The notes: generated from the sequence alone by a model not told the origin. 9,998 nt of DNA from Planctomycetota bacterium (GCA_022615465.1 JAKEGR010000105.1:1-9998); one strand, 5' to 3'; shown: positions 1 through 8,467, counted from the first letter of the stretch. Translations and numbers: made by a program.

Positions 1-797
1 GCCCCGGCCACGAAATAGGGGGGGAATATGGTGGTGTGCCAGCCCGGAATGACACTTGTGGCGAAATCCATACTGACAATGGTATGCACCGAAAACACGA
101 GCGGCGTTGCCAGGCCAGCCAGCAACAGATAGACGGTTTCGTAGCGATGCCATGTTCGAGCCGATCCATTCCATCCAAAACTCAGGATATCGAAAATCCG
201 CTTTCGCAATCCGGGCTGGCTGCGGTCGCGGATGGTCGCCAGATCGGGAATCAGCCCGAAATACCAAAACAGCGCCGAGACCAGGAAATACGTCGAAATG
301 GCGAAGAAATCCCACACCAGGGGCGATTTGAAATTGATCCAAAGCGGGCCGCGCGTGTTGGGATAGGGCGCAATCCAGAAGAACAACCAAGGGCGGCCCA
401 TGTGGATCAGTGGAAAGACGCCGGCGCACATCACGGCAAACAGCGTCATGGCTTCGGCGGCTCGATTGACTGAAGTCCGCCATTTCTGGCGAAACAGAAA
501 CAGCACTGCTGAGATGAGCGTGCCGGCGTGACCAATGCCGATCCAAAAGACGAAGTTCGTGATATCGAACCCCCAGCCGACCGTCTTGTTCAGTCCCCAG
601 GTGCCGATGCCAGTCGCGATTTGATAGGTGACCGCAATCAATCCGATCAACAACAAGGTTGCCGCAGCCAAGAAAGCTGCCCACCACGAAGCGGTTGGCT
701 TGCCTTCCAATGGCGTGCAGATGTCACGCGTCACATCGCCGAGGGTTTTGTTGCCCTCGATGAGCGGGGGTCGCAGGGATTCGGTGGGGTCAGACAC
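1..797 (-). CDS. actC: NrfD/PsrC-like quinol-oxidising membrane subunit, ActC type (3' end outside window)
   Basis: This is the integral membrane subunit expected to bind quinol and, in ACIII, to contribute to proton movement. The visible frame gives 265 residues from a GTG start at 797 to the left edge with no stop; complete ActC proteins are roughly 450-480 residues with ten spans, so about half is present. Hydrophobic segments lie at about 38-59, 76-102, 114-140, 164-184 and 218-242. Family-typical motifs are [20 protein letters not shown] (74-93) and [10 protein letters not shown] (128-137), followed by [12 protein letters not shown]90, H132, D163 and H238 are polar residues inside or beside membrane segments and are candidates for the quinone or proton site (inference). 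The start is set by a strong AAGGAGG six bases upstream; it overlaps the actB end by eight bases. The first ~37 residues are a polar cytoplasmic tail. It is clearly NrfD-like; ActC rather than PsrC follows from the fused ActB and pentahaem ActA beside it. Confidence 0.9.
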   Translation of the reverse strand, partial: MSDPTESLRPPLIEGNKTLGDVTRDICTPLEGKPTASWWAAFLAAATLLLIGLIAVTYQIATGIGTWGLNKTVGWGFDITNFVFWIGIGHAGTLISAVLFLFRQKWRTSVNRAAEAMTLFAVMCAGVFPLIHMGRPWLFFWIAPYPNTRGPLWINFKSPLVWDFFAISTYFLVSALFWYFGLIPDLATIRDRSQPGLRKRIFDILSFGWNGSARTWHRYETVYLLLAGLATPLVFSVHTIVSMDFATSVIPGWHTTIFPPYFVAG

Positions 798-3700
798 CTT
801 GCTCCTCCTTCGTCGCGTTGCGAACTTTGCGTAGATAGGCGACTGCAGGCTGAACATTGAGCTCTTCGAGCACCCGAAACCGCCGGGCGTCGTTCATCGC
901 CTGCGCGACGCGGCTTTCTGGGTCGTTCAAATCGCCGAAGAGGATCGCTCCCGCCGGGCACGATTGCTGGCACGCGGTTTGGATCGAGCCGTCCGCAAGA
1001 CTCTGCCCAAGTCGACGTGACTCGATCCTGCCTTCCTGAATCCGTTGCACACACATGGAACACTTCTCCATAATGCCTCGCACCCGCACCGTTACGTCCG
1101 GATTCAAAGCCATGTTTTCCAGCGTGTCGTCGTGAGCATAATTGAACCAGTTAAACCGACGTACCTTGTACGGGCAGTTGTTCGCGCAATACCTTGTGCC
1201 GACACAGCGATTGTAAACCTGCTGGTTCAATCCTTCGTTGCTATGAACCGTGGCCAATACCGGACACACCGTCTCACAGGGGGCATTGGCACAATGTTGG
1301 CACATCATCGGTTGATGAATCACGTCCGGTTCGGATTCACTGCCCGAGTAGTAACGGTCGAGGCGGATCCAGTGCATCTCGCGATGGCGATGGACTTCAT
1401 CGCGGCCAACAACCGGCACATTGTTTTCTGATTGGCACGCGATCAAACACGCCGAACAGCCCGTGCAGGCGTTCAGATCGATCACCATTCCCCAGCGATG
1501 GCCGGGATAAGGATGATCGTCGGACCACAATTGATCGGCAAAAGGGTGTTCCTTCGGAGCACCCGCCGAGGGATTGCCTCGATATTCGTTCAGCGTCGTT
1601 TCCTGTACCAGCACCCCGCGGCCGTGGCTGCCGGGGGGCCTGGTACTGGCCGGCACTTCGATGGAATCGTGCAACTGCGTGGTGGCGAGCGTGTGACGTC
1701 GTCCAGTCTTCTCCAGTCGCACGCCTGACCGGACATATTGCATTGACCCATCGGCCAACTTGACTAATGGTGCGGCGTTTACACCGACCAGGCTGTTTTC
1801 TCCGACGGTTGGCCGGGATTGAATCCACTGCGGCCCGATCGCCGCGAAGCGATCCGTTCCCGGAACACCGTATCCCAAAGCCACGCCAACGACTTGGTCA
1901 TGCTGGCCCGGTTGAACGTGTACGGGCAACTCAATTGCGTTCCCTTCGTCCACGGACAATCGCACCACGTCGTTGTCAACCAACCCTTGTTTGCGAGCCA
2001 GGGCAGGGCTGACGGCGGCGTAGTTGTCCCAAGTGACCTTGGTGACTGGATCGGGCAGTTCCTGCAGCCAGGGATTATGGGCGTGGCGGCTGTCGGGGAT
2101 TGCCACTTTGGAGTAAAGCAATAAGAACAGGCCGTCCAAGGGAGCGGCCTGACTGACCAACTTCGCGGTGTCTTTCTGAAAGACTAGGGTTGTTGTGGCT
2201 GTGGCGATTTGAACAAAGCCATCGTGTACGGCGCGGTCCCAGAACCGGGTGAAATCGGTAACCTCCTGCTGTCGCGGAAAGATGTTGTCCCGCCAATAGG
2301 CCCGCAGCACATCGAGCGGCTGAATCTGATTGCCCGACCACGCGGCGAAACTTTCCAGAGCTGATCGCGTATTGCCCATCGGATTGATCATCGGCTGGCG
2401 GATGCTGAATAACCCCGCCACCGGCTCGGCGTCGAGCCACGATTCCAGCGGGTGGTGATCGGGACAGACATACCGCGCTCGCTTGGAGAAATCGTCGTGC
2501 CGTTCGGCAAGGCTGATCTTCAAAGGCACCCGCTTGATGGCATCGTGCAGCGCCGCATCGGGAGGCAGGTTGTACGTCAGATCGACACCCACGCTGAGAA
2601 TCGCCGCGACTTGATCTGCTTTCAAATCGGTAACCAGTTGTTCGACGGCACGGTCGTCACTCTGCCGCTGGCGGCTGGGGTGCTGGACATCCAGCGTCGG
2701 GCCATAGTTGTCCAGCAGATGATTGAGATGATTGACCAGCACCTGCACCTCAACATCATTTACACCGCACAGTACAAGCGATTTGCCGCGGTGCTGCCAC
2801 AAGCCATCAGCGATTGCTTGCAGTTCAGCGGGGGCTACGGGAGGTTCTGCCAACTGATCCGCGGCGATGTCTTTGCCGGCGTGCTTCGCCACGAGCTGCA
2901 ACAAGTGGCTCAGCACCAGTCCGAATTCATCCGGCCGCAAGCGAATTCGCCGATCCGCGTTGCTGCCCGTCAGCGTCATCCGTGGTTCAAACTGGACGTG
3001 ATAGGACATGTCCACTTCCGGCTTGGCATGTTCTTCGGTCGGCACCCCTTCCGCGTGATCGTTCCTGGACGCCTGCCGCGGCAACTCACGCCACTTCTTC
3101 CAGGCGGCGGTGAACTCAACCGGCGCGATCCAGGCGCCAAGAAAATCGGCATCCAGCGACACGATGAACTTCGCCTTGTCCAAGAGGTATCGCGGCAGGA
3201 CGCGGATGCCATGTGTTTGTTCGTGCGAGTCCAGAATTGCCGAGGCGCTAACGGGATCAAACACCACATGCCGCCCATCGGCGAATTGTTTTAGAAACCG
3301 GTCGATCGCCTGCTGAAGCGTTGGGCTGGTGATTGTCGATGTGACGACTCGCACCGCGCCGCCCGCTTGTGCCAAGTCCCTCAATTCTGCGGCGACTTGA
3401 TCGTCGACTTCTTTCCAGGTTGTGTTTTTCCCATCCTTCAAGGGGCCCTTCAGTCGGTGGCTGTCGTACAGCCCCAACGTCTGGGCCTGGCCCACGGCGC
3501 ACAAACCGCCTCGGGAAAGGGGATGCTCCGGCATTCCTTCCATCTTCAAGGGGCGGCCATCACGCACGCCGGCAAGCAGGCCGCATCCTGCCGCGCAGCC
3601 GCCACATGTCGACGCGAAATATCGCATCCGCGCCGGCCGCACGCCTTCCGGCTGATTGGCCAATGGCAATGCATATTGAACCGGCGCCCGATCACAGCCG

Positions 3701-3849
3701 CTAAGCGTCGCTAGCGAAAGGGCGAAGCCGGCGGCCTCCAGAAAATCGCGGCGGGTAACTCCAGGCAGGGGAGGCTGTTCGACGTGGCCGTTCCGTTCGG
3801 CCGCGCTCCTCCAGTATTGCTTCGAGTTGATCTGCTCTTGCGGATTCAT
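790..3849 (-). CDS. actB: ActB-type fused molybdopterin-fold / ferredoxin-like subunit of alternative complex III, with Tat signal
   Basis: This is a large periplasm-facing iron-sulfur subunit, 1019 residues. It fuses a molybdopterin-oxidoreductase-like domain (about 65-700) to a PsrB/ferredoxin-like domain (about 780-975), the fusion typical of ActB. It opens with KQYWRSAAE, as ActB proteins do, then a twin-arginine signal ([11 protein letters not shown]33/R34) ending in a lipobox-like LSGC (C52). The ActB hallmarks [14 protein letters not shown] (288-301) and HPLESWLDA with RQPMINPMG (466-492) are present. The C-terminal domain has ligand sets C795/798/801/805, C850/853/858/862, C882-T885-C888-C892 and C930/933/960/964; the Thr in the third set suggests [3Fe-4S]. 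Unusually, the first domain keeps C82-x2-C85-x3-C89-x27-C117, a full cluster motif that I recall as absent from well-studied ActB proteins. No molybdenum ligand is evident. I took the ATG at 3849; a TTG at 3867 is possible. Neither has a clear ribosome binding site. The gap from actA is 37 bases. Confidence 0.9.
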   Translation of the reverse strand: MNPQEQINSKQYWRSAAERNGHVEQPPLPGVTRRDFLEAAGFALSLATLSGCDRAPVQYALPLANQPEGVRPARMRYFASTCGGCAAGCGLLAGVRDGRPLKMEGMPEHPLSRGGLCAVGQAQTLGLYDSHRLKGPLKDGKNTTWKEVDDQVAAELRDLAQAGGAVRVVTSTITSPTLQQAIDRFLKQFADGRHVVFDPVSASAILDSHEQTHGIRVLPRYLLDKAKFIVSLDADFLGAWIAPVEFTAAWKKWRELPRQASRNDHAEGVPTEEHAKPEVDMSYHVQFEPRMTLTGSNADRRIRLRPDEFGLVLSHLLQLVAKHAGKDIAADQLAEPPVAPAELQAIADGLWQHRGKSLVLCGVNDVEVQVLVNHLNHLLDNYGPTLDVQHPSRQRQSDDRAVEQLVTDLKADQVAAILSVGVDLTYNLPPDAALHDAIKRVPLKISLAERHDDFSKRARYVCPDHHPLESWLDAEPVAGLFSIRQPMINPMGNTRSALESFAAWSGNQIQPLDVLRAYWRDNIFPRQQEVTDFTRFWDRAVHDGFVQIATATTTLVFQKDTAKLVSQAAPLDGLFLLLYSKVAIPDSRHAHNPWLQELPDPVTKVTWDNYAAVSPALARKQGLVDNDVVRLSVDEGNAIELPVHVQPGQHDQVVGVALGYGVPGTDRFAAIGPQWIQSRPTVGENSLVGVNAAPLVKLADGSMQYVRSGVRLEKTGRRHTLATTQLHDSIEVPASTRPPGSHGRGVLVQETTLNEYRGNPSAGAPKEHPFADQLWSDDHPYPGHRWGMVIDLNACTGCSACLIACQSENNVPVVGRDEVHRHREMHWIRLDRYYSGSESEPDVIHQPMMCQHCANAPCETVCPVLATVHSNEGLNQQVYNRCVGTRYCANNCPYKVRRFNWFNYAHDDTLENMALNPDVTVRVRGIMEKCSMCVQRIQEGRIESRRLGQSLADGSIQTACQQSCPAGAILFGDLNDPESRVAQAMNDARRFRVLEELNVQPAVAYLRKVRNATKEEQGV
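804..810 (-). promoter_or_regulatory. Strong Shine-Dalgarno fixing the GTG start of actC
   Basis: The minus strand reads AAGGAGG, six bases before the GTG at 797-795, inside the last codons of actB. It is the strongest ribosome binding site in the window and decides the non-ATG start of actC. Overlap with the actB stop (792-790) suggests translational coupling. Confidence 0.8.
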
Positions 3850-3886
3850 AGTTGGAAATCTAACCAATCAAAGGCCATTTGCTATT

Positions 3887-4540
3887 TCAATAATGGCAGG
3901 CCGAACAGTTGAGAGACGGGTTGGCCGGCTTGCCCTGGACACCATGCTCGGCGGCATCGCGGTGACAATTGACGCACCAGCCCATGGAGAGGTTGGAGAA
4001 CTGCTCCATTTGCTGCATCGACTCGACTGGCCCGTGGCAGTATTGACAAGTGACTCCGGCCGCCACGTGGGCACGGTGGTCGAAATACACAAAATCAGGC
4101 AGATTATGCACACGAACCCAGCGGATCGCGCGTGGCTCGCTGCCCGCGATCGGCTTCATCTCCGCGTCGAGCGCCATCGCCTCATAGAGTTTCTTCAGTT
4201 CGGCAGATACGACCGGTTTGGGCTGGCGTTTCTCCTCATCGGCGCGGCGGGCCTCGGCATGCATTTCGTCGAAGGGAGCGGTTACAAACTTGTGGCACCG
4301 TATGCAGACGTCGCCTGCGGGGATACCGGCGTGGCGGCTTTCACTTGCGATGGAATGACAATACTGACAGTTCATCTGCAATTCATCGGCATGAAGGCGA
4401 TGTGAAAAGGCAATCGGCTGTTGCGGCGCATAGGCTTGATGATCGTCCGGCAAACGTTGCCGAGCGACGCTGGCGGCGAACAACGCCCCGGCGAACAGCA
4501 CGCCGATCACGAGCATGGCCGTCACATAAGGCTGTCTCAT
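3887..4540 (-). CDS. actA: Pentahaem membrane-anchored cytochrome c, ActA-type subunit of alternative complex III
   Basis: This is a periplasmic multihaem cytochrome c, 217 residues, with one N-terminal hydrophobic helix (about residues 8-26) that probably stays as a membrane anchor. There are exactly five CXXCH sites: CQYCH 58-62, CIRCH 79-83, CQYCH 165-169, CVNCH 189-193 and CSACH 212-216. Extra histidines able to serve as distal ligands occur in IAFSHRLHADEL (43-54) and YFDHRAHVAAG (152-162). The paired pattern, an xFxHxxH stretch before a CXXCH, is typical of the cytochrome c3/c7-like fold of ActA. Five haems plus an N-terminal anchor directly before an ActB gene is the standard ActA arrangement. 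ActA would take electrons from ActB and deliver them to a soluble carrier or terminal enzyme. I chose the ATG at 4540 over the GTG at 4549 because a GAGGTG ribosome binding site lies six bases before the ATG and overlaps the GTG. The gap to the previous gene is 10 bases. Confidence 0.92.
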   Translation of the reverse strand: MRQPYVTAMLVIGVLFAGALFAASVARQRLPDDHQAYAPQQPIAFSHRLHADELQMNCQYCHSIASESRHAGIPAGDVCIRCHKFVTAPFDEMHAEARRADEEKRQPKPVVSAELKKLYEAMALDAEMKPIAGSEPRAIRWVRVHNLPDFVYFDHRAHVAAGVTCQYCHGPVESMQQMEQFSNLSMGWCVNCHRDAAEHGVQGKPANPSLNCSACHY

Positions 4541-4546
4541 TGCGAT

Positions 4547-4552
4547 CACCTC
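4547..4552 (-). promoter_or_regulatory. Ribosome binding site deciding the actA start
   Basis: GAGGTG on the minus strand lies six bases before the ATG at 4540 and overlaps the stop of the upstream transporter gene. It argues against the in-frame GTG at 4549-4547, which falls within the site itself. Confidence 0.7.
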
Positions 4553-6215
4553 AACACGGAATCTCCGCCCCAGGGCGAGCGTAGAACCACCAGTTCACCA
4601 GCAGGCAACTCGCGTAATAGACGGCGAAGCCGTACAGCGCGTACTCCGGCGTGCCCGCCTTGATCTGCGTGGCGAAGATCTGCGGAATGAGGTAGGCCCC
4701 ATACGCGGCAATCGCGGAGGTCCATCCCAGGACAGGCCCCGCCAGTTCTTTCGAGAAAATGATCGGGATCATCCGAAACGTCGATCCGTTGCCGATACCC
4801 GTTGTTGCAAATAAGACGACGAACAGCACCAAGAACGGCACGAAGTATTTTTCCGGGGTCGGTGAGAGCCGGGCGAGGTAAGTGACGTACCCCGCACCGA
4901 TGGTCGCCGCCACCATCAGCCACGTGTCCCACTGGGTGACCCGGGCACCGCCCCATTTGTCGGATAGCCAGCCGCCGAGAGGGCGAATCAGAGCACCCAC
5001 TCCCGCACCGATCCAAATGTAGTAGGCCGTGCTGGGAGCGTTGGGGTTTGGAACCGCCTGCGCCAACGGCGTGCCGTCCGGCGCAACCGAGATATTGCCA
5101 AAGACAATGTCGATCAGCATCGGGAAGGCGTTGGAATATCCGATGAACGATCCAAAGGTCATCACATAGAGCCACGTCATCAGCCAGTTGTGCTTATCCT
5201 TGAAGATAACGAACTGCTTGTTCAAGTTCGCCTTGATTGGGCCAGGGGTCAAAAATCGCATCAAGGCCAGCGTTACCACGATCGTTGCCAGGAGCGTCGC
5301 GAACACTTTGACCAGGTCGGGGACACCGCCCCAGGGAATGATCAACAGCACCACGCCGACCGCTCCCCCGGCAAAACCCAAGAGCATCAGCCACAGGTAC
5401 TTGCCGATTGCCAGCGGCGCAGGGCCGCAATCGTGTTGCGGCAAATTGCTCATCATGAACCACGTGGCAACTGCCAGAAATGCCAAGATGGGCACCCACA
5501 CCAGCGTCGCGTTTTGCACCCACAGTTCCTTGGTGGCAGCCGTTTCCACACCGCCGGTCTGTTGCTTGACTTCGAAAGTCTGAGGTGGGCCGCCAAACGA
5601 TCCGAAGAGAGCGGCGGTCACAACGGCCGGGAGCAGAAATTGCATCACGCTGACGCCGAGATTTCCCAAACCGGCATTCAAGCCGAGCACCAGCCCTTGC
5701 ATGCGTTTTGGAAAAAAGAACGAGATGTTCGACATGGACGACGCAAACGCCCCACCTCCCACGCCGGAGAGCGCGGCCAGGACGACCAGTGTCAGAAAGG
5801 GCGTCTCGGGGTTCTGCAGCGCAATGCCCGCTCCGAAGGCGGGAAGTATCAGCAACACCGTGGTCATGAACTTGACGTTTCGCCCGCCGCAGATGGCGAT
5901 CATGAACGAGTTGGGGATCCGCAGGGTGGCTCCCATCAAGCCCGCAACGGCCGGCAGGGTCAGCAGCAAGGCCGAGTAGGCCGCCGGATCACCGTATGGT
6001 TTGCCTCCGTTGCCAAAGGTGAAATTGAATAGTTCCGGGTTGCCCAGGTGGATCGTGCGGATGATCTTGACGATCATGCCCCAATACAACCACACCGAGA
6101 AGCCGCAGAGTAAATCCGGGATAGAGATGAGCAGATTACGATAAGCGATCCGGCTGCCTGTTGACCGCCAGAAATCATCGTTCTCAACGTCCCACCGTTT
6201 GGGTGTTTGGGCCAT
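4551..6215 (-). CDS. narK: Second NarK-family nitrate/nitrite transporter, closer to E. coli NarK, with two extra hydrophobic segments
   Basis: This is a 554-residue NNP-family MFS protein, distinct from the preceding one. It matches E. coli NarK closely in the diagnostic block at about 151-191 (FASSMSNISFFFPK, then QGLVLGLNAGLGNLGVSVMQ), in TFGSFIGYSNAFPML (353-367), and in ALIRPLGGWLSDKWGGARVT (408-427). R99 and R411 are the expected anion-binding arginines. E. coli NarK exchanges nitrate for nitrite, so this copy is the better candidate for exporting the nitrite made by NarG; that is inference. It is about 90 residues longer than E. coli NarK. The excess includes longer outer loops (about 57-78, 205-232 and 374-396) and two added hydrophobic stretches, at about 273-293 and 301-321, between segments 6 and 7, implying 14 rather than 12 membrane spans. 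It lies 15 bases after the previous stop; a GAAGG sequence eight bases before the ATG may be its ribosome binding site. Confidence 0.94.
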   Translation of the reverse strand: MAQTPKRWDVENDDFWRSTGSRIAYRNLLISIPDLLCGFSVWLYWGMIVKIIRTIHLGNPELFNFTFGNGGKPYGDPAAYSALLLTLPAVAGLMGATLRIPNSFMIAICGGRNVKFMTTVLLILPAFGAGIALQNPETPFLTLVVLAALSGVGGGAFASSMSNISFFFPKRMQGLVLGLNAGLGNLGVSVMQFLLPAVVTAALFGSFGGPPQTFEVKQQTGGVETAATKELWVQNATLVWVPILAFLAVATWFMMSNLPQHDCGPAPLAIGKYLWLMLLGFAGGAVGVVLLIIPWGGVPDLVKVFATLLATIVVTLALMRFLTPGPIKANLNKQFVIFKDKHNWLMTWLYVMTFGSFIGYSNAFPMLIDIVFGNISVAPDGTPLAQAVPNPNAPSTAYYIWIGAGVGALIRPLGGWLSDKWGGARVTQWDTWLMVAATIGAGYVTYLARLSPTPEKYFVPFLVLFVVLFATTGIGNGSTFRMIPIIFSKELAGPVLGWTSAIAAYGAYLIPQIFATQIKAGTPEYALYGFAVYYASCLLVNWWFYARPGAEIPC

Positions 6216-6230
6216 ATTGTCCGCCTTCGT

Positions 6231-7760
6231 TTATTCGATGTGGTGTGCTACTTCGGGCGTCTTCGAGACCGTCATGCGGCGAATCGCGATCTGCATCCAT
6301 GTCAGGCACAGAAGGACCAGCACAAAGAAGAACATCCAGCAACTGGTCCACAAACCAGTTGCTCGGAGCAGATAACCAAAGATGACCGGGCAAACGAATC
6401 CACCCAGTCCCCCAATCACTCCGACGAGGCCGCCAACAACTCCAACATCCTTCGGGAAATAGTCGGGAATGTGTTTGTAAACGGCCGCCTTGCCGATGCC
6501 CATCACCGCGCCGAGGATCAGGCTCAGTGCCGTGAACACCCAGATGTTTGCTTGGAAAAACACCTCGGTGATCCCTCTGGCAAGCAACTCCTTCTTCTGG
6601 ACTTGTTGCCCGGCCTTGACAGCCGACTCCTGCCAGGACATGGAACGTGGCCAGATCAACACTCCCTTGGCACGCTCCTCCTTCGAAACAAGTTCTCTCG
6701 ACTGGGCTTTCAGTGGATAGGTCTGCGTGCCAACTTTTTTCGTCTCGACGACGATTTTGGAATCTGTCACTTCCACGACCGTACCGGCCACGCGAGACAT
6801 GACACCACTGCCCGGTGAGCGAATATCCATTTGCGGAACGATCAACAGTCCGCAGCAGAGCGACGACAGTCCGAAAACCCAATACATGATAGTTCGCGCC
6901 CCCCAGTGGTCGGACATCCACCCGCCAATGGCACGAATGACCCCCGAGGGCAGGCTGTTGCAGGCAGCCAACGCGCCAGCCAACGCAACCGACGTGCCGT
7001 AGGCATTCACGTAATACGGCACCAGCCACTGCGCGAGCGCGACGAACCCGCCAAACACGAAAAAATAGTACAGTCCAAACCGCCAGACCCGTACAACTTT
7101 GAGTGGTGCTAACCGCTGGCCCAACGTCTTGGACGCAGCCCCCTCGGCGCAGCGGTTCGTCGTGGTTGCGAAAAACACCAAGCCCGTCACGATGAGCAAC
7201 GCCGCATACAACTGGGGCAACCGACGCCACCCTTCCAGATTCTGGCCGTCGTTGGTCAGCCAGTTCAATACATGCGGCGCTCCGAGGCTCGTGAGCGCCG
7301 CGCCGGCATTGCCCGCGCCGAAAATGCCCAGCGCGGTCCCCTGCAAATTCCTGGGAAACCAAACCGAAGTGAAGGCGATTCCAATTGCAAAGCTGGTTCC
7401 CGTGAATCCAAATCCCAGGCCAGCGAGAAAAAACTGCCAGTAACTGTTGCAATAACTGACCAGGAACATCGGCACGGCTGACGCAAGCAGCAGCAGTCCC
7501 AGCACGGGCCGACCGCCCCAATGGTCCGTGGCGACCCCAAGGGGGAGCCGAAAGATCGAGCCGGTTAATACGGGGATACCGATCAGCCAACCCATTTGTG
7601 CCGGATCCCACCGGTGAAGCCCGTTGTCCACCAGAAACGTGATCAACACACCGTACAACATCCAGGAAGCGAAACAGACGGTGAACACAAACGTGTTGAC
7701 CGCCAGCGTCCACCACGCGATGCGACGCTCTTCCGGTTTGTGAAAGCTGGTTGTGTTCAT
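6231..7760 (-). CDS. narK: NarK-family nitrate/nitrite transporter with a large extramembrane insert
   Basis: This is a major facilitator superfamily protein of the nitrate/nitrite porter (NNP) family, 509 residues, presumed to import nitrate (with protons or against nitrite). The N-terminal half shows the NNP signature, starting near residue 117, with SVWFPRNLQGTALGIFGAGN at 132-151. It also has the MFS loop 2-3 motif with substrate-site Arg71 (GSIFRLPLGVATDHWGGR). The C-terminal half has the matching Arg276 (IRAIGGWMSDHWGAR). These arginines correspond to E. coli NarK R89 and R305. The usual twelve segments can be placed, but about 90 residues (roughly 312-402) are inserted between segments 9 and 10, where E. 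coli NarK has a short loop. MFS topology would put this insert in the periplasm. The start ATG overlaps the narI stop (ATGA) and lacks a clear Shine-Dalgarno, suggesting coupling to narI. The transport mode (symport or antiport) cannot be read from sequence. Confidence 0.9.
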   Translation of the reverse strand: MNTTSFHKPEERRIAWWTLAVNTFVFTVCFASWMLYGVLITFLVDNGLHRWDPAQMGWLIGIPVLTGSIFRLPLGVATDHWGGRPVLGLLLLASAVPMFLVSYCNSYWQFFLAGLGFGFTGTSFAIGIAFTSVWFPRNLQGTALGIFGAGNAGAALTSLGAPHVLNWLTNDGQNLEGWRRLPQLYAALLIVTGLVFFATTTNRCAEGAASKTLGQRLAPLKVVRVWRFGLYYFFVFGGFVALAQWLVPYYVNAYGTSVALAGALAACNSLPSGVIRAIGGWMSDHWGARTIMYWVFGLSSLCCGLLIVPQMDIRSPGSGVMSRVAGTVVEVTDSKIVVETKKVGTQTYPLKAQSRELVSKEERAKGVLIWPRSMSWQESAVKAGQQVQKKELLARGITEVFFQANIWVFTALSLILGAVMGIGKAAVYKHIPDYFPKDVGVVGGLVGVIGGLGGFVCPVIFGYLLRATGLWTSCWMFFFVLVLLCLTWMQIAIRRMTVSKTPEVAHHIE

Positions 7761-8467
7761 GATGGGCTACTTAGCTCGCGGGAGGACTTTTTCCCGCGAT
7801 ACCAACGTACGACCTGCGGCTTGCGCCATAGATACGGGTTGGGAATCACGAGAATATGCACCAGGCGGGTGAACGGAAAAAAGCCGATGGTGAGGAAGGC
7901 AAATACAATGTGAAACTTGACAAGAAACGGCATCGCCGCGATGGAACTAATATCTGGGGAAAGCTGGAAAACCGACCACAAATACGGAGCCAGGCTCGTG
8001 GCGAACCACGACGAACCCCAAGGATGAAACAACGCGATGCCCACGCCACTGATCACCTGGACTAACAACATGATGTAAATGATCCAGTCGGTCGGTGTTG
8101 TAATCGTGCGGACCTTCGGCACCGTGTACCGTCGCCAGACAATACCGACCAGGCCGGCAAGAGTCAGCAGACCGCAAGCCAGCGCGGAAACCTCCAGGAG
8201 ATACAACCGAAGCGGTTGGCTGTTCCACAGCAGGATGCCGCGCGGGATCAGAAATGCGATGAAGTGCCCAAGCACCACGACCAGGATGCCATAGTGAAAT
8301 GGCACGACAGCCCAGAAATGCTGTTTGTTTTCCAGGAATTGGCTGGAGAGGCTGGAGTAGGAAAACGACTGGGCGCGATACCGATGGATTGTCATCAGGA
8401 AGAACGTGAACAAGGACACGTACGGCAACGCGATGAAAAGCAGTTGATCGAGGTAATGGACGGTCAT
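7757..8467 (-). CDS. narI: Respiratory nitrate reductase gamma subunit NarI (cytochrome b)
   Basis: NarI is the membrane anchor and dihaem cytochrome b of NarGHI. It oxidises quinol near the periplasmic side and sends electrons inward to NarH. The protein has 236 residues (E. coli 225) and five hydrophobic segments, at about 6-28, 52-75, 90-111, 127-148 and 181-205. The four haem ligands are all recognisable: H58 and H68 in FHYGILVVVLGHF, and H186 and H204 in KFHIVFAF...FTRLVHI. They line up with E. coli H56, H66, H187 and H205. The RRYTVPKVR.TTPTDW loop between segments 3 and 4 is also typical. The start ATG overlaps the narJ stop as ATGA and has a GAGGAG ribosome binding site eight bases upstream. 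The stop overlaps the next gene's ATG in the same ATGA arrangement, so translation of narJ-narI-narK is probably coupled. Confidence 0.96.
   Translation of the reverse strand: MTVHYLDQLLFIALPYVSLFTFFLMTIHRYRAQSFSYSSLSSQFLENKQHFWAVVPFHYGILVVVLGHFIAFLIPRGILLWNSQPLRLYLLEVSALACGLLTLAGLVGIVWRRYTVPKVRTITTPTDWIIYIMLLVQVISGVGIALFHPWGSSWFATSLAPYLWSVFQLSPDISSIAAMPFLVKFHIVFAFLTIGFFPFTRLVHILVIPNPYLWRKPQVVRWYRGKKSSRELSSPS

Noticed and set aside
2452..3294. Plus-strand open frame of about 280 codons antisense to actB
   Set aside because: There is no recognisable motif and no supporting context, and the ActB frame on the other strand is continuous with family hallmarks.
790..3849. Reading actB plus actC as a polysulfide/thiosulfate reductase (PsrABC) or a Qrc complex
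   Set aside because: The catalytic-type domain and the ferredoxin domain are fused in one chain, ActB-specific motifs are present and a five-haem ActA precedes it. Psr and Qrc have separate subunits. A catalytic role cannot be fully excluded, given the retained N-terminal cysteine motif.
3850..3886. Possible small hairpin (TTGG/CCAA, 8-base loop) in the gap before actB as a regulator or terminator
   Set aside because: The stem is only 4 base pairs and AT-rich, with no U-tract. It is too weak to call.
5190..6032. Plus-strand open frame of about 280 codons antisense to the second narK
   Set aside because: The product is rich in His, Gln and Arg with no domain signature, and lies fully opposite a gene with strong family motifs. 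It is a composition artefact.
6184..7716. A second open frame of about 510 codons on the same strand, covering almost the entire first narK gene
   Set aside because: Its translation is rich in Arg, Gly, Trp and Cys, has no membrane segments or recognisable motif, and follows the GC-rich codon positions of narK. The overlapping frame has complete NNP motifs, so this one is a shadow frame.
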